Assembly (NCBI GenBank): GCA_963678565.1
Contig: OY782875.1
Location: 1,922,001-1,986,000 of the forward strand
DNA: 64,000 bases
Source: SKHV01 sp963678565
GTDB taxonomy: Bacteria; Bacteroidota; Bacteroidia; Bacteroidales; Prolixibacteraceae
Direction of reading: 5' to 3'
Below, piece after piece: positions 19,801-26,707 of this stretch. Under the pieces are notes generated by a model. That model had not been told where the DNA came from. It made no database searches and worked only from the letters and a program-made list of their open reading frames with translations. A program made the translations under genes and the position numbers. Each line of letters opens with the position of its first letter. Positions within the stretch are counted from its first letter, which is position 1.

Positions 19801-19854
19801 TATCAGGATTACTGCCTTTTGTTTGTGAGATATTAAATCCATTTTATTTTTCAT
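13855..19854 (-). CDS. Giant alpha-2-macroglobulin-like protein with embedded carboxypeptidase-regulatory and TonB-plug domains
   Basis: About 1,999 aa from the start at 19854 (an ATG at 19890 would add 12 residues before the signal peptide). After the signal peptide come macroglobulin-type (MG) domains (YMPGDTVKFKAYLLTKKG; later YPGQKSRIDILVTDTEG). At about 1130-1215 is a CarboxypepD-regulatory domain (VEGYVYEEESGEPLPSVNV), then at about 1225-1330 a SusC-like plug (ILKDASAKAIYGSRGANGVV) but no TonB barrel. The later A2M region contains C1575-N-E-Q, matching the CxEQ thioester motif, and helical repeats of the thioester domain. It is probably a surface or periplasmic protease-trapping or defence protein. 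At 6 kb it fills one ACR-bounded unit. Confidence 0.82.
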   Translation of the reverse strand: MKNKMDLISHKQKAVILIITLLFSLNSYSQELIESRQTSYYTYIYKITHKQAEKIYKKDIWKVDTSFFHTLIDSFPTDSQYYGKLQQGHYLKTFAEREKQKLSITTIQDFDVFIFNNNTDLCIQVFDLQGNLIDNADVSVRLKKLRFNKKTQSYLDKKSNQKGLLKVTYKGFTAYYNLSRQYNNSFVKRGTRKVVYGTPIKYVWMPVNFVIFLPIDGVKSIVKGWPQGTIYRTKNFFVKSFNKIACMFDDYYCDYYTNNKFRNKHTGYIVFNKPKYMPGDTVKFKAYLLTKKGNPIDRNVHVILQNNRKDIELTELAPYRSGGYNYEFYLHDSLQLQLDRNYTIRIELNDRKEYINGSFKYEDYELSKNQLSLRVDKKEHFRNKKITLYAKGTDENDLNLMDARIEVLLTPKSINKYFENHVFIPDTILFQKKKLNPTDETEIVFSDSTFPKANFEYTIAVRLLTSDNESISENKEISYFFESEKFDIEVKTDSIHFEYLKNGEKESTQVTINSQDNFGNKTPVYNGITPCSIELNPYFSSYTIQTDLISETINISEESSLVQCFSERTSDSVYIVVNNPRKIPFIYNIYKKNSQQASGYADSLDIHKKTSSKQNYFVSIGYLWGGQVREENFRIPLIDKKLNISVTQPKIVYPGQKSRIDILVTDTEGNPVEGVDLTAFSLTKKFDYTAPELPYLGKSKKNKSVINNFNFKDFSLNTQSGLQLEYDAWKILAGIDSIEYYRFIYPKNSIYRFEFNTFDSITQFAPFVISDGTIQPVHVIYVDNKPVYFSWSTNTRPYSFNIDSGYHQIKLRTAFREITIDSLHFEKGKKMIFSLEQDAENTNIKINKVEAKLSDFEKRLLYKYIVPYRNNFGEQYAYIEQNENIQLLTPESKYQRNNLAGPLVSNLTFQLVDSFSTSFNHEPFFEYEFLPALIKMRSIDSKIFPEYLYSYKANNTLTDAVFTKEAIEKQWNDYLDLKRYLTARYRYPNSTSQGAGKLLFNFKRNDEPIKDIPLNVLVFRYDNHEFLRVYPGNTSFIHELQKGYHKLIFFYSGAKYHIEDSIYIKPNGLNYYEFEQPSSYKKDTFSVYVSNIIEEMLFKPNTYYENEEKELKQIYNMYQQHFKYTGVGDIVEGYVYEEESGEPLPSVNVIIKGTTYGTITNFDGFYSIKIPTGYDILNFSFIGYLPEDRHVGNNEEINVFLTQDVMKLEEVVVVGYGAQKRSMLVGSLSTVTASSLLSGMPGVSGNISESLQGRVAGVTISSNSGAPGSAVEISIRGASTIEFDKTPLYIINGNVYTGDISELDPAIIQNIEILKDASAKAIYGSRGANGVVIIETEAGAFKTTEASLKGAEYDETFLEAASQSSSIRDNFSDYAFWQPSLITDKGGKTGFDVIFPDDVTSWETFYLAMNDKRQSGQSEGLIKSYKPLMAQLAVPRFLVQSDTSYAIGKVLNYTPDSVMVETKFEVDGKEMLNTSRFCNNSLIDTLPIFASIDSVKLKYFLETNDDYFDGEQRIIPVFPKGLEATKGNFYVLDKDTTIQLQFDSTLGTVNLYARADIFDVIEDEISHLIKYKYSCNEQIASKLKALLAEKNIAYYKGQKFKNDNEVEKLIRLLKKNQKENGLWGWWKNSDESMWISLHILEAITHAEQLGYRTSINKNQITQLLIWELESSRDFYEKIRILKILNLLGSQINNQPYITDLERTKNISLNGLLNIIELKQLCGIDYNLDTLDYFKKSTLFGNTYYSDENQVTNLLNNDIQNTLLVYKSIKSDSTAGNQGLNDIQNYFLENRKNGYWKNTFESAQIIETILPDLLKGQSELSKPELSLKGDINRTISEFPFEMNINSAQKIEVSKTGDFPVYFTSYQRYWDNNPSLKMEDFEISTSFDNKPITILTAGQETKLITKVTVKKDAEYVMINIPIPGGCSYTEKNNNLRNESHREYFKNETTIFCDYLSKGEYTFEIELITRYSGTYTINPAKIELMYFPTFNANNEIKTMKIK

Positions 19855-19939
19855 TTTTCTATCAGTGTGCAATATTTTGTTCGATTCCATAAAGATATTT
19901 TTTTCTTTTCAGACAATTCTAAAATCAATACCCCCTAAG

Positions 19940-20028
19940 CGAGTGCCTCGGCAAAGAAAGCAAGTGTGTGAAAGCAACGGGACGGTTGTGGGAAGGGCTG
20001 GAACACTCTTGCTTTGCGCGTTGGCTAT
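19940..20028. repeat. GC-richer imperfect palindrome upstream of the A2M gene
   Basis: GCAAAG..AAGCAAGTGTG on the left and CACTCTTGCTTTGCGCG on the right can pair. It is unlike the main ACR family but similarly built, and lies in the 19855-20091 spacer with no other gene visible. Confidence 0.4.
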
Positions 20029-20091
20029 CATGTTATTTTGTCTTTTGTTGGTTAATTATTTTAGTTGCACTGTTGCTCCTTCGCTTGTGCC

Positions 20092-20217
20092 CAATGGAAA
20101 ATTGTATGTTGTCGGTGCGGATTTCGAAGAGCGTCAGCGTCGACCGACGCCTGAGGGGCAAGAAAGGAGCAGAGGCAACTTTTAGTACTGTAACACAATG
20201 CAATTTACAAATTATTA
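20092..20217 (-). repeat. ACR6, attC-like repeat
   Basis: Starts CAATGGAAAATTGTATGTTG (core AATGG instead of AACGG) and carries the hairpin block AGCGTCAGCGTCGACCGACG. It ends TGCAATTTACAAATTATTA. The right flank (ATTAGCGCACG) pairs with the left flank of ACR7 (TGCGCGCTAAT). Confidence 0.75.
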
Positions 20218-20300
20218 GCGCACGTAGTCTTTATCTTTTTAAAGTTTACAGGAATTGTAGAGTAGTAGTTGGTTTTTTGCCCGTGTAGAAAAACGACACT

Positions 20301-20921
20301 CTAATTCTGTAAGCTTTTAATTGTCCGTATTAATTCCTTATTTGTAACTTCATCACATCTTCGCAATACTTGAACGTCTTTAATATTTGCTTTTGCATCA
20401 CAGTCAATCTTTAAATAAATCTCTTCACATTTATTCTTGCCAATCTTGTTAAAATCTATAGAATCAGATAAGTATTTGTAAAATTTATTATCCAAGTTAG
20501 ACAATGGCGAAAGTTTAGATTTTGAATTGTCAAAAAGTGTGATGTCTTTCAGAATGCCATTTTTAATTTTTAACGCTTTCTCTTGTGAATAAATTTTATT
20601 TAATCCAAAATCTTTAATTAAAACTCCTTGAGGCAAGTAGATGATTCTATCTAAGTTCCCTTGGAAAATTTTAAACTCTTCGTCTGTATTGTAGAGTCGT
20701 ATTTGGAATAAACTATCATTGGTTATTGCCCAATATATTGTTTGAATTTGCTCGCCATTTTTATCTATGAGTCCAATTGGTGATTGATGATTATTTACGC
20801 TAATAATATCTTGAATTATATCTATTGTATCGTTTTCAATTAATAAAATTTCACGTGATTGTGAAAGACTTGTCAAGCTACACGAAAACAGATATAATAT
20901 GATTAGTTGAAATATTCTCAT
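20301..20921 (-). CDS. Exported protein of unknown function
   Basis: 206 aa. A signal peptide (MRIFQLIILYLFSCSLTSLSQS) is followed by a beta-rich body (DKNGEQIQTIYWAITNDSLFQIRLYN) and a C-terminal stretch CEEIYLKIDCDAKANIKDVQVLRRC. The latter resembles the end of TonB C-terminal-like domains that report a valued 'residual' strand, but this is too weak to name. Single-gene unit between ACR6 and ACR7; no family recognised. Confidence 0.6.
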   Translation of the reverse strand: MRIFQLIILYLFSCSLTSLSQSREILLIENDTIDIIQDIISVNNHQSPIGLIDKNGEQIQTIYWAITNDSLFQIRLYNTDEEFKIFQGNLDRIIYLPQGVLIKDFGLNKIYSQEKALKIKNGILKDITLFDNSKSKLSPLSNLDNKFYKYLSDSIDFNKIGKNKCEEIYLKIDCDAKANIKDVQVLRRCDEVTNKELIRTIKSLQN

Positions 20922-20967
20922 AAACTAAAATATTGATACATGATTTGCAATGAAACGCTATGCGCGC

Positions 20968-21068
20968 TAATGTTAAGTATAAGAAATGTAGCTGATTTGG
21001 CGGAGCTGATTAAATGTACAAACCTTTCGTAAACCAATGAACCACTTATGTTTTTTATACATTGTTGT
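20968..21068 (-). repeat. ACR7, attC-like repeat, ACR3 subfamily
   Basis: Left core TAATG, right arm CGTAAACCAATGAACCACTTATG followed by TATACATTGTTG, closest to ACR3. Shorter (about 100 bp). Confidence 0.6.
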
Positions 21069-21079
21069 GCTTAGTAATT

Positions 21080-22057
21080 TTACCAATCTATTTCTACAAT
21101 ATACAAATCAAATCCTCCTAATCCTTGAGGTCTATTCGAAGAAAAAATCATAAATTTTCCTTCTATTATAATTGGTCTGTATTCATCAAATTCTGAATTT
21201 ATCTTATCACCAAAATTTTTAGGTTCAGACCAAATACCGTTTTTTCTTTCAGAGTAATATAAATCATAACCACCGAATCCACCTTTTCGATTAGACGTAA
21301 AAACAATCCAGTCATTCCAATGTATAAATGGGCACTTATCATCAAATTCACTATTTATTTCGGAAATATTCTGAATCTGTGGATTAGCCTTACCCTTTAA
21401 TATTTGATAAACATCAATATCTGCTGTATCGGAAACGGAATAAATATCAAAGTTACCACCGCTATTGGAGCAATAATAAATATTCATAAAATCATTTGAT
21501 ATTGAAAGATATCCTTCATCTGCTGAAGTGTTTATAAAATCTATTCCTTGAAAATCAGTCAATCTTTCATGAGTGGCTAAATATGTGTCATATTGATATT
21601 TGGCATAAAATATATCTAAGTTATCATTACAATCTCGTGTTATAAAAAATAGTGTGCTGTCAATTCCTCTTCCATAATAGGTAGGGTCAAATTTTTTGTA
21701 ATATGGCCCAAACTCATTACAATCAGTATTTATTTCATTTATGTCGCTTAGAATTGTATCAGGCTTAATCGAATAAGTTGTTTTATAAATATTATCATAC
21801 TGCTTAACAGGGAGCAAATCAAGTCGATAACTAATCAGGTCGAAATTCTTTTCTTTTGAGAAACGATTAGTTGAAAATAATAATCTTTGGTACATATAGA
21901 GCACAATGCTGATGCATGAGTTATAATCATCATAGCTTGAATTAACCTCTTTAAGGTTTACAGGCTCATGAGTAATGAATGTTGTATCCGAACTTACTTG
22001 AGAGTAAGAATAGTCCAGATAGAACATAAATAATATAAAAATCACAATATTTCTCAT
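21080..22057 (-). CDS. Exported PD40 (WD40-like) beta-propeller protein
   Basis: 325 aa. The signal peptide ends near SYSQ. Propeller-like repeats are visible: LYYCSNSGGNFDIYSVS-type blocks, then IVFTSNRKGGFGGYDLYYSER and MIFSSNRPQGLGGFDLYIVE. The SNRxGGxGGxDLY pattern is the PD40 repeat found in TolB-like and OmpA-associated proteins of Bacteroidota. It probably binds a protein partner in the periplasm; no OmpA domain follows. Single gene between ACR7 and ACR8. Confidence 0.78.
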   Translation of the reverse strand: MRNIVIFILFMFYLDYSYSQVSSDTTFITHEPVNLKEVNSSYDDYNSCISIVLYMYQRLLFSTNRFSKEKNFDLISYRLDLLPVKQYDNIYKTTYSIKPDTILSDINEINTDCNEFGPYYKKFDPTYYGRGIDSTLFFITRDCNDNLDIFYAKYQYDTYLATHERLTDFQGIDFINTSADEGYLSISNDFMNIYYCSNSGGNFDIYSVSDTADIDVYQILKGKANPQIQNISEINSEFDDKCPFIHWNDWIVFTSNRKGGFGGYDLYYSERKNGIWSEPKNFGDKINSEFDEYRPIIIEGKFMIFSSNRPQGLGGFDLYIVEIDW

Positions 22058-22076
22058 AGTTTGCAGGATTCTCTCA

Positions 22077-22197
22077 TAACGGTTAGTATAAGATTAGCCG
22101 ACTGCGTTGCACTTTCCTGTCAAGTTACAGAAAAGTTGAAGCGGGCTACACCTCTTGAATTTACGACTATCTCGGCTATTATTTTTATACATTGCTA
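22077..22197 (-). repeat. ACR8, attC-like repeat overlapping the gene end
   Basis: Starts TAACGGTTAGTATAAGA with inner CTTTCCTGTCAAGTTAC and ends TTTTTATACATTGCTA. The stop codon of the membrane protein gene (22185-22187) lies inside it. Confidence 0.7.
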
Positions 22198-23330
22198 GCA
22201 ATTGTTGATTTTTTAGACCTGTCACCATTGTCCATTAAATATTTAATCAAAAAGGGTAAGCATAATATATAATACGAAATATCTATTTTATTTTTAAAGA
22301 ATGCAACTTCAATCCCATCGTTAACTACATGATAAATAGAGTAAATCAATATTGCAATAAATAGGCTAAATCCACTATAGAATAACTTATCTGTCTTATT
22401 TTTAACCCCAAAAGATAACAATATTGATATTGCAATAAAAATGAAAGTGTAGAATTTTGGAACTAAGAATGATGATTGAATAATAAATGGATTCATTTTG
22501 AAGAAGTCAGTAGGGAAAAAATATACAAAGGGAATAAAAGTTGATATAAATGCTATTAGTGCAACTGATAGAAAAAGGAATAGTCTTTTAAAACTAATTT
22601 CGTTATTAATTAGGCTCGATAAATAAAAGATTATATAAGGTAAAATATAAACACTTCTTGTAGATAATATTAATCCGGTCAAAATAGCCAATCCATAAAA
22701 TTTCAAATTGTTTTTATTGCCCATATTTATAAATTCATTGAGTACTAAGAGGGTAAAAATTGAATAAGTAAAAATATTGCTTCTTGTAGTTATTTCCCAT
22801 ATCATAAATAGGGATGTAAATAAATAGAAAAGTAAAAAATTGATATTTTCTATTTTATTGACTTTTGTTATAAATAGTATTGTTATAAATACATATCCTA
22901 AAGAACTTAAAATACTTAATTCTCCTATTTCATGAAATGGAGCTGCAATTAAAAAATATACAGGCATTGGTCCTGGGAAATTACCCATATGAGATTTTGC
23001 GTAATATGGATAATTACCATTATAAAGTTCTGTAAGAAAGGATGAAATAATGCTCCATCTATCTACATTTAATGACTCAAGTTGAATTGCGAAATGACTA
23101 ATAATCACTAAACCAACCAAAAAAATTAAAAAACAATAACAAATAATTTTTTTGAGCTTATTTGAAAGTGAAATATTGTCGCCAAACTTAAAAACAAGAA
23201 TCTGAATAACTAATAAAAATGTAGCTATGTAAAATCCAAACTCTGTATATCTTAAAGAATATTTAAAATAAAAAATAAAATTTATAAATAATACTATAGC
23301 AATAGAAGTATTTCTCTTTAAATTTTTCAT
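22185..23330 (-). CDS. Polytopic membrane protein, probable lipid-linked-sugar glycosyltransferase (GT-C-like)
   Basis: 381 aa with about ten or eleven TM segments spread over the whole length, and short polar loops. The loop after TM3 (YNGNYPYYAKSHMGNFPGPMPVYFL) resembles the first periplasmic loop of GT-C enzymes such as DUF2029/GT87, but no DxD or catalytic acid can be fixed. It overlaps the GT2 gene by ATGA, a translationally coupled pair, which suggests a flippase/transferase partner for a polyprenyl-P-sugar. The last residues ASNV and the stop are encoded inside ACR8. Confidence 0.6.
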   Translation of the reverse strand: MKNLKRNTSIAIVLFINFIFYFKYSLRYTEFGFYIATFLLVIQILVFKFGDNISLSNKLKKIICYCFLIFLVGLVIISHFAIQLESLNVDRWSIISSFLTELYNGNYPYYAKSHMGNFPGPMPVYFLIAAPFHEIGELSILSSLGYVFITILFITKVNKIENINFLLFYLFTSLFMIWEITTRSNIFTYSIFTLLVLNEFINMGNKNNLKFYGLAILTGLILSTRSVYILPYIIFYLSSLINNEISFKRLFLFLSVALIAFISTFIPFVYFFPTDFFKMNPFIIQSSFLVPKFYTFIFIAISILLSFGVKNKTDKLFYSGFSLFIAILIYSIYHVVNDGIEVAFFKNKIDISYYILCLPFLIKYLMDNGDRSKKSTIASNV

Positions 23331-24070
23331 TTTGTAAACAATTTGGATGAAATATTCAGGTTTTTAGCTAAAAAATATTGAATTGAAGTTTTAATAACAC
23401 CTAATCCATAGGTGCAACTTCTTTTTAAGTTAATTGATGAGGCATCTTGAAAATATTTTGTAGGACAAGTTATTTCAGCAATTTCATACCCTTTATAGCA
23501 TATTTGAGCTAAAAGTTGGTTATCAAAAATAAAATCATCAGAGTTTATATTGAAATTTATATCCTTAAGGACTTCTGAAGAAAATGCTCTGTATCCTGTA
23601 TGGTATTCAGAAAGTTTTTGACTCATTAATAAATTTTGAAATAAAGTAAGAAATCGATTTGCAACATATTTATATAATGGCATTCCTCCTTTTAGCGCAC
23701 CTTTACCTAAAATACGAGATCCGAGAACCACAGGATATACATCGTTCGCAATCAAATAACACATAGAGTGTATTAACTTAGGGGTATATTGATAATCTGG
23801 ATGTAACATTATAATAATTTGAGCATTCAATTCCAATGCCTTATGATAGCAAGTTTTTTGATTACCTCCATAACCAATATTGTCTTGATGTTGGATTATA
23901 TTTTTTATTCCTATTTTTTTTGCTATTTCTATTGTATTATCAGTACTTTTATCATCCACCAATATAACTTCATCTACTATTTCAAAGGGAATTTCGTCAA
24001 AGGTTTTCTCGAGTGTTTTTTCAGCATTGAAAGCTGGTAATACAACAACAATTTTTTTATTATCTATCAT
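23327..24070 (-). CDS. GT2-family glycosyltransferase (polyprenyl-phosphate sugar synthase-like)
   Basis: 247 aa. A GT-A core is visible: VVLPAFNAEKTL at the N-terminus, VDDKSTDNT with D39-D40, and MLHPDYQYTP near residue 94 in place of the usual DxD region. TGYRAFSSEVL is characteristic of DPM1-like synthases that charge undecaprenyl or dolichyl phosphate. No C-terminal TMs. It is the first gene of a two-gene operon (4-bp overlap) with the multi-TM protein. Confidence 0.85.
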   Translation of the reverse strand: MIDNKKIVVVLPAFNAEKTLEKTFDEIPFEIVDEVILVDDKSTDNTIEIAKKIGIKNIIQHQDNIGYGGNQKTCYHKALELNAQIIIMLHPDYQYTPKLIHSMCYLIANDVYPVVLGSRILGKGALKGGMPLYKYVANRFLTLFQNLLMSQKLSEYHTGYRAFSSEVLKDINFNINSDDFIFDNQLLAQICYKGYEIAEITCPTKYFQDASSINLKRSCTYGLGVIKTSIQYFLAKNLNISSKLFTK

Positions 24071-24199
24071 ATGTTTTTAATAATTGCTAACGTTTGTACC
24101 TATACAGTCACTGAATGATACTTCTAAAATTAGTTTGTATTGTGTATTGCACTAAGATATAAAATAATAGCTTTTACCTCTATCACTTTCAATATTTAG

Positions 24200-24310
24200 T
24201 TGATTCTTCTTCCTTGCAGCAGTTCCCCCTTTGAAGAGGGTGAAGGGGGAGGTCTCTTACACTACAATTACTTTTCCCCTCTCCTGAAGCGGGAGGGGCT
24301 ATTCCTTTTT
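24200..24310. repeat. REP-like GC hairpins in the gap upstream of GT2
   Basis: TTCCCCCTTTGAAGAGGG...GAAGGGGGA and CCCCTCTCCTGAAGCGGGAGGGG form two hairpins of the kind often dispersed between Bacteroidota genes. The surrounding 24071-24483 gap holds no ORF I can support. Confidence 0.5.
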
Positions 24311-24483
24311 CATTGAGTTAAAGGAATCAAAAATCTAGAAAAGAAGATGCTCCGAACGACTTTCCGGTAGCTGAGCAAATCGAAACCTTTTATCATATAA
24401 AATAAAACCTGATCAACCCGATTGTTGGATTGCTTTCAGTCTCAAACATTATCATTTATCGAAATGGTTTGTTTAATTGGCTA

Positions 24484-24608
24484 CAACGGTAAATTGTATG
24501 TTGTCGTAAGGGATTGCGGGCTTCAATCTTATCAAGTTACCACCCAAAATTGATGCGGGTGATGCCGCTCGAAAACCTCTGAAACCCTTATGCACTATAC
24601 ACATTGTT
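24484..24608 (-). repeat. ACR9, attC-like repeat
   Basis: CAACGGTAAATTGTATG start, then the distinctive AAGTTACCACCCAAAATTGA and GAAACCCTTATGCACTATAC of a subfamily shared only with ACR32. Confidence 0.75.
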
Positions 24609-24616
24609 GAGTGCTG

Positions 24617-25357
24617 CTAATTTGATTTTTTACATATTAAAACTGTTTCATCTTTATTAAAACCATGAAGATTATCATAATCCGAATTAAAATGTTTTAG
24701 GCTTACATTAAAGCCAACATTTTCCAATCTTTTTTTTAGCCCTTCTATTGAATAAATCCTAACATGGTCAAATTGTCCGAAGTGTATTTCTCTTTGCTTA
24801 GGTGATTTTATTGTTTCATCTTCATATATTTCTCCCTTTTTAAAAGGAGTCTGAACTAAACAACTTCCACCCTTTTTAAGAACTCTAAAAAGTTCTTCCA
24901 TCGCTTTTATATCATTGTCAATATGTTCTAGAATATGATAACAAACAATTAAATCAAAACTCTCATTTTCTGTATCAATTTTTGTAATATCATATGAAAC
25001 TTTCGACAAAAAATATCCAGACAAATCTGAACTCAGGTAATTAGGATTTTTCTTCATTAATCTATACAAGCTTCTTGATGGTGAGAAATCAAGAATTTTA
25101 GATTCGTTATTAATAAATCCATCGCTGAGAACTTGCCACAACCGCCTAGTTCTCTGAAGACTACCACATCTGGGGCAAAGTCTATCATTTTCTATTAAGA
25201 CAAAATTAGATAGTTTTTTATCACATATATTGCATTGAAATCTTCGACCAGCATAGAATAAATAGTAAAAGAAACGCAGTGAATATTCGTAATGAAATAA
25301 AATTTGTTTTGGAATTATTTTTAAAATTAATCCTTTAATACGTAAATACATACTCAA
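24617..25357 (-). CDS. Class I SAM-dependent methyltransferase with N-terminal zinc ribbon
   Basis: 246 aa. Residues C42, C45, C61, C64 (CNIC and CPRC) form a zinc ribbon. A Methyltransf_11-type domain follows, with SFDLIVCYHILEHIDND and LFRVLKKGGSCLVQTPF matching motifs post-I to III. The N-terminal 35 residues are amphipathic. Such proteins often act in cell-surface polysaccharide modification. Lone gene between ACR9 and ACR10. Confidence 0.8.
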   Translation of the reverse strand: MSMYLRIKGLILKIIPKQILFHYEYSLRFFYYLFYAGRRFQCNICDKKLSNFVLIENDRLCPRCGSLQRTRRLWQVLSDGFINNESKILDFSPSRSLYRLMKKNPNYLSSDLSGYFLSKVSYDITKIDTENESFDLIVCYHILEHIDNDIKAMEELFRVLKKGGSCLVQTPFKKGEIYEDETIKSPKQREIHFGQFDHVRIYSIEGLKKRLENVGFNVSLKHFNSDYDNLHGFNKDETVLICKKSN

Positions 25358-25474
25358 TAATGTCAGTTTATGAATTTCAGTCTGCCAAGATATTAATTAT
25401 TCCCTTTAGTCGGTTATGAAATGCTTTTGAATCAATCTTGTATGTTCATTGAAGTACGGATCTTTAGTTGCACA

Positions 25475-25593
25475 CAACGGTAAATTGTAAGTTGTCGTTG
25501 CGGATTTCGAAGAGCGTTAATGTCTTGATAAGGACATGACGGTCGAAAAAAGGTGCAACGACGACGTCATATTACAATCTGCAATATACAATC
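25475..25593 (-). repeat. ACR10, attC-like repeat with truncated right end
   Basis: CAACGGTAAATTGTAAG and CGAAGAGCGTTAATGTC are clear. The right arm runs to CTGCAATATACAATCAG and then loses the GTTA core, merging with a decayed gene. Confidence 0.65.
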
Positions 25594-25809
25594 AGTATTC
25601 TCGTCTGTTGAGACTGAATTTTTAATTGTTTCAAGCTCTTTCAGATAATTAATAGTTTCTCCGAGATTTGGTTATCTCTCGATATCTTTAGTTATTTTAA
25701 GTTGATTTTTTTTGTTGGTGTATGACTTGATAAATTTAAAATAAAGTCCGGCTTAAACTCCGATAATAGAAATAATCAAAAGTAAAATCAGAAATTTTCT
25801 GTTTTTCAT
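25567..25809 (-). pseudogene. Decayed small membrane-anchored protein gene
   Basis: From ATG 25807-25809 one frame reads a TM (MKNRKFLILLLIISIIGV), an in-frame TAA, then AGLYFKFIKSYTNKKNQ, a second TAA, and a helical stretch (NLGETINYLKELETIKNS). It ends at a TGA inside ACR10. Two stops in an otherwise coherent frame point to a dead gene of about 80 codons. Confidence 0.55.
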
Positions 25810-26039
25810 AATCAGTTATTTTTAATCTGTAATCTTTTAGTTTGATTTATTATCTTATCATTTACTCCATAAAAATATGTAGTATCAACGCGTTGTGTGA
25901 AGCTATAAAAGATACAAATAAAGAGCATGAAATTGAATTTTAGTATTTTAAAGTTGCTAAAATATTAATTCATCACATGCACGATATCAAGACGAATTTC
26001 GATAAAATATTGGAAGTATTAAAATCAATATTAAAAGAT

Positions 26040-26271
26040 AGTGTCAATAGTTTAGGTAATTTTCCTAAAGTTATCTTTAGAAAATCAAGAAAAAGGATTG
26101 AAACATTAATATAGTCAGCTATGTGATCAATCTCTAGTACGACGAAATTATGCAAAAAGATTTATTGGATTCAAAACAAGTATATTAGCAAAGATTACTG
26201 CATTAACTATCGTACAATATTTTAATCGGTTTATTAATGATAGACGATCAATCTTAAAATATGCTATCTAA
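26040..26271 (+). pseudogene. Remnant of an IS982-type transposase (C-terminal end)
   Basis: On the plus strand, FRKSRKRIETL is followed after a frameshift by SQLCDQSLVRRNYAKRFIGF and ILAKITALTIVQYFNRF, ending in a stop at 26271. This reads like the C-terminus of Bacteroidota IS982-family DDE transposases. Frameshift and missing N-terminus show it is a fossil. The rest of the 25810-26700 gap is decayed AT-rich DNA with no supported gene. Confidence 0.55.
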
Positions 26272-26707
26272 TTCACTCAACGGATAGTATCAATTTGTGA
26301 ATGGGCTATATTACTAACACAAAAAATATTGCTAAAATAAAAATTGGTATTATGTTATTCTATCTATATATTTCACGCAACCATCTCGCCTACAGTAATT
26401 TGTGGGAAAATCACTTAGCTTTACAAGTACATGCCAAACTAAAAACCATCGCGGATTTTCAGAAATAGTCGAGAACAAGCAATTACCTATAGCCATTATT
26501 GTTGCCAGTTATTTTTTTCAATTCGTATCTTCTATCAGTATTATTATCTCTTTCATTAAAAAAATCACGAACGGGTATCATGGCGAGTGATAAAACTTCG
26601 AGTTTGCACTACAACAGCTATGTGATAGACAGAATGTTATGGGCTGTATAAATATTCTGATATCCTTATATTGTGTTGGTGACAAACAAATTTGAAATGT
26701 ATCTTAA

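Noticed and set aside
25973..26155. 60-aa minus-strand ORF
   Set aside because: Lies antisense to the transposase remnant and has no coding character.
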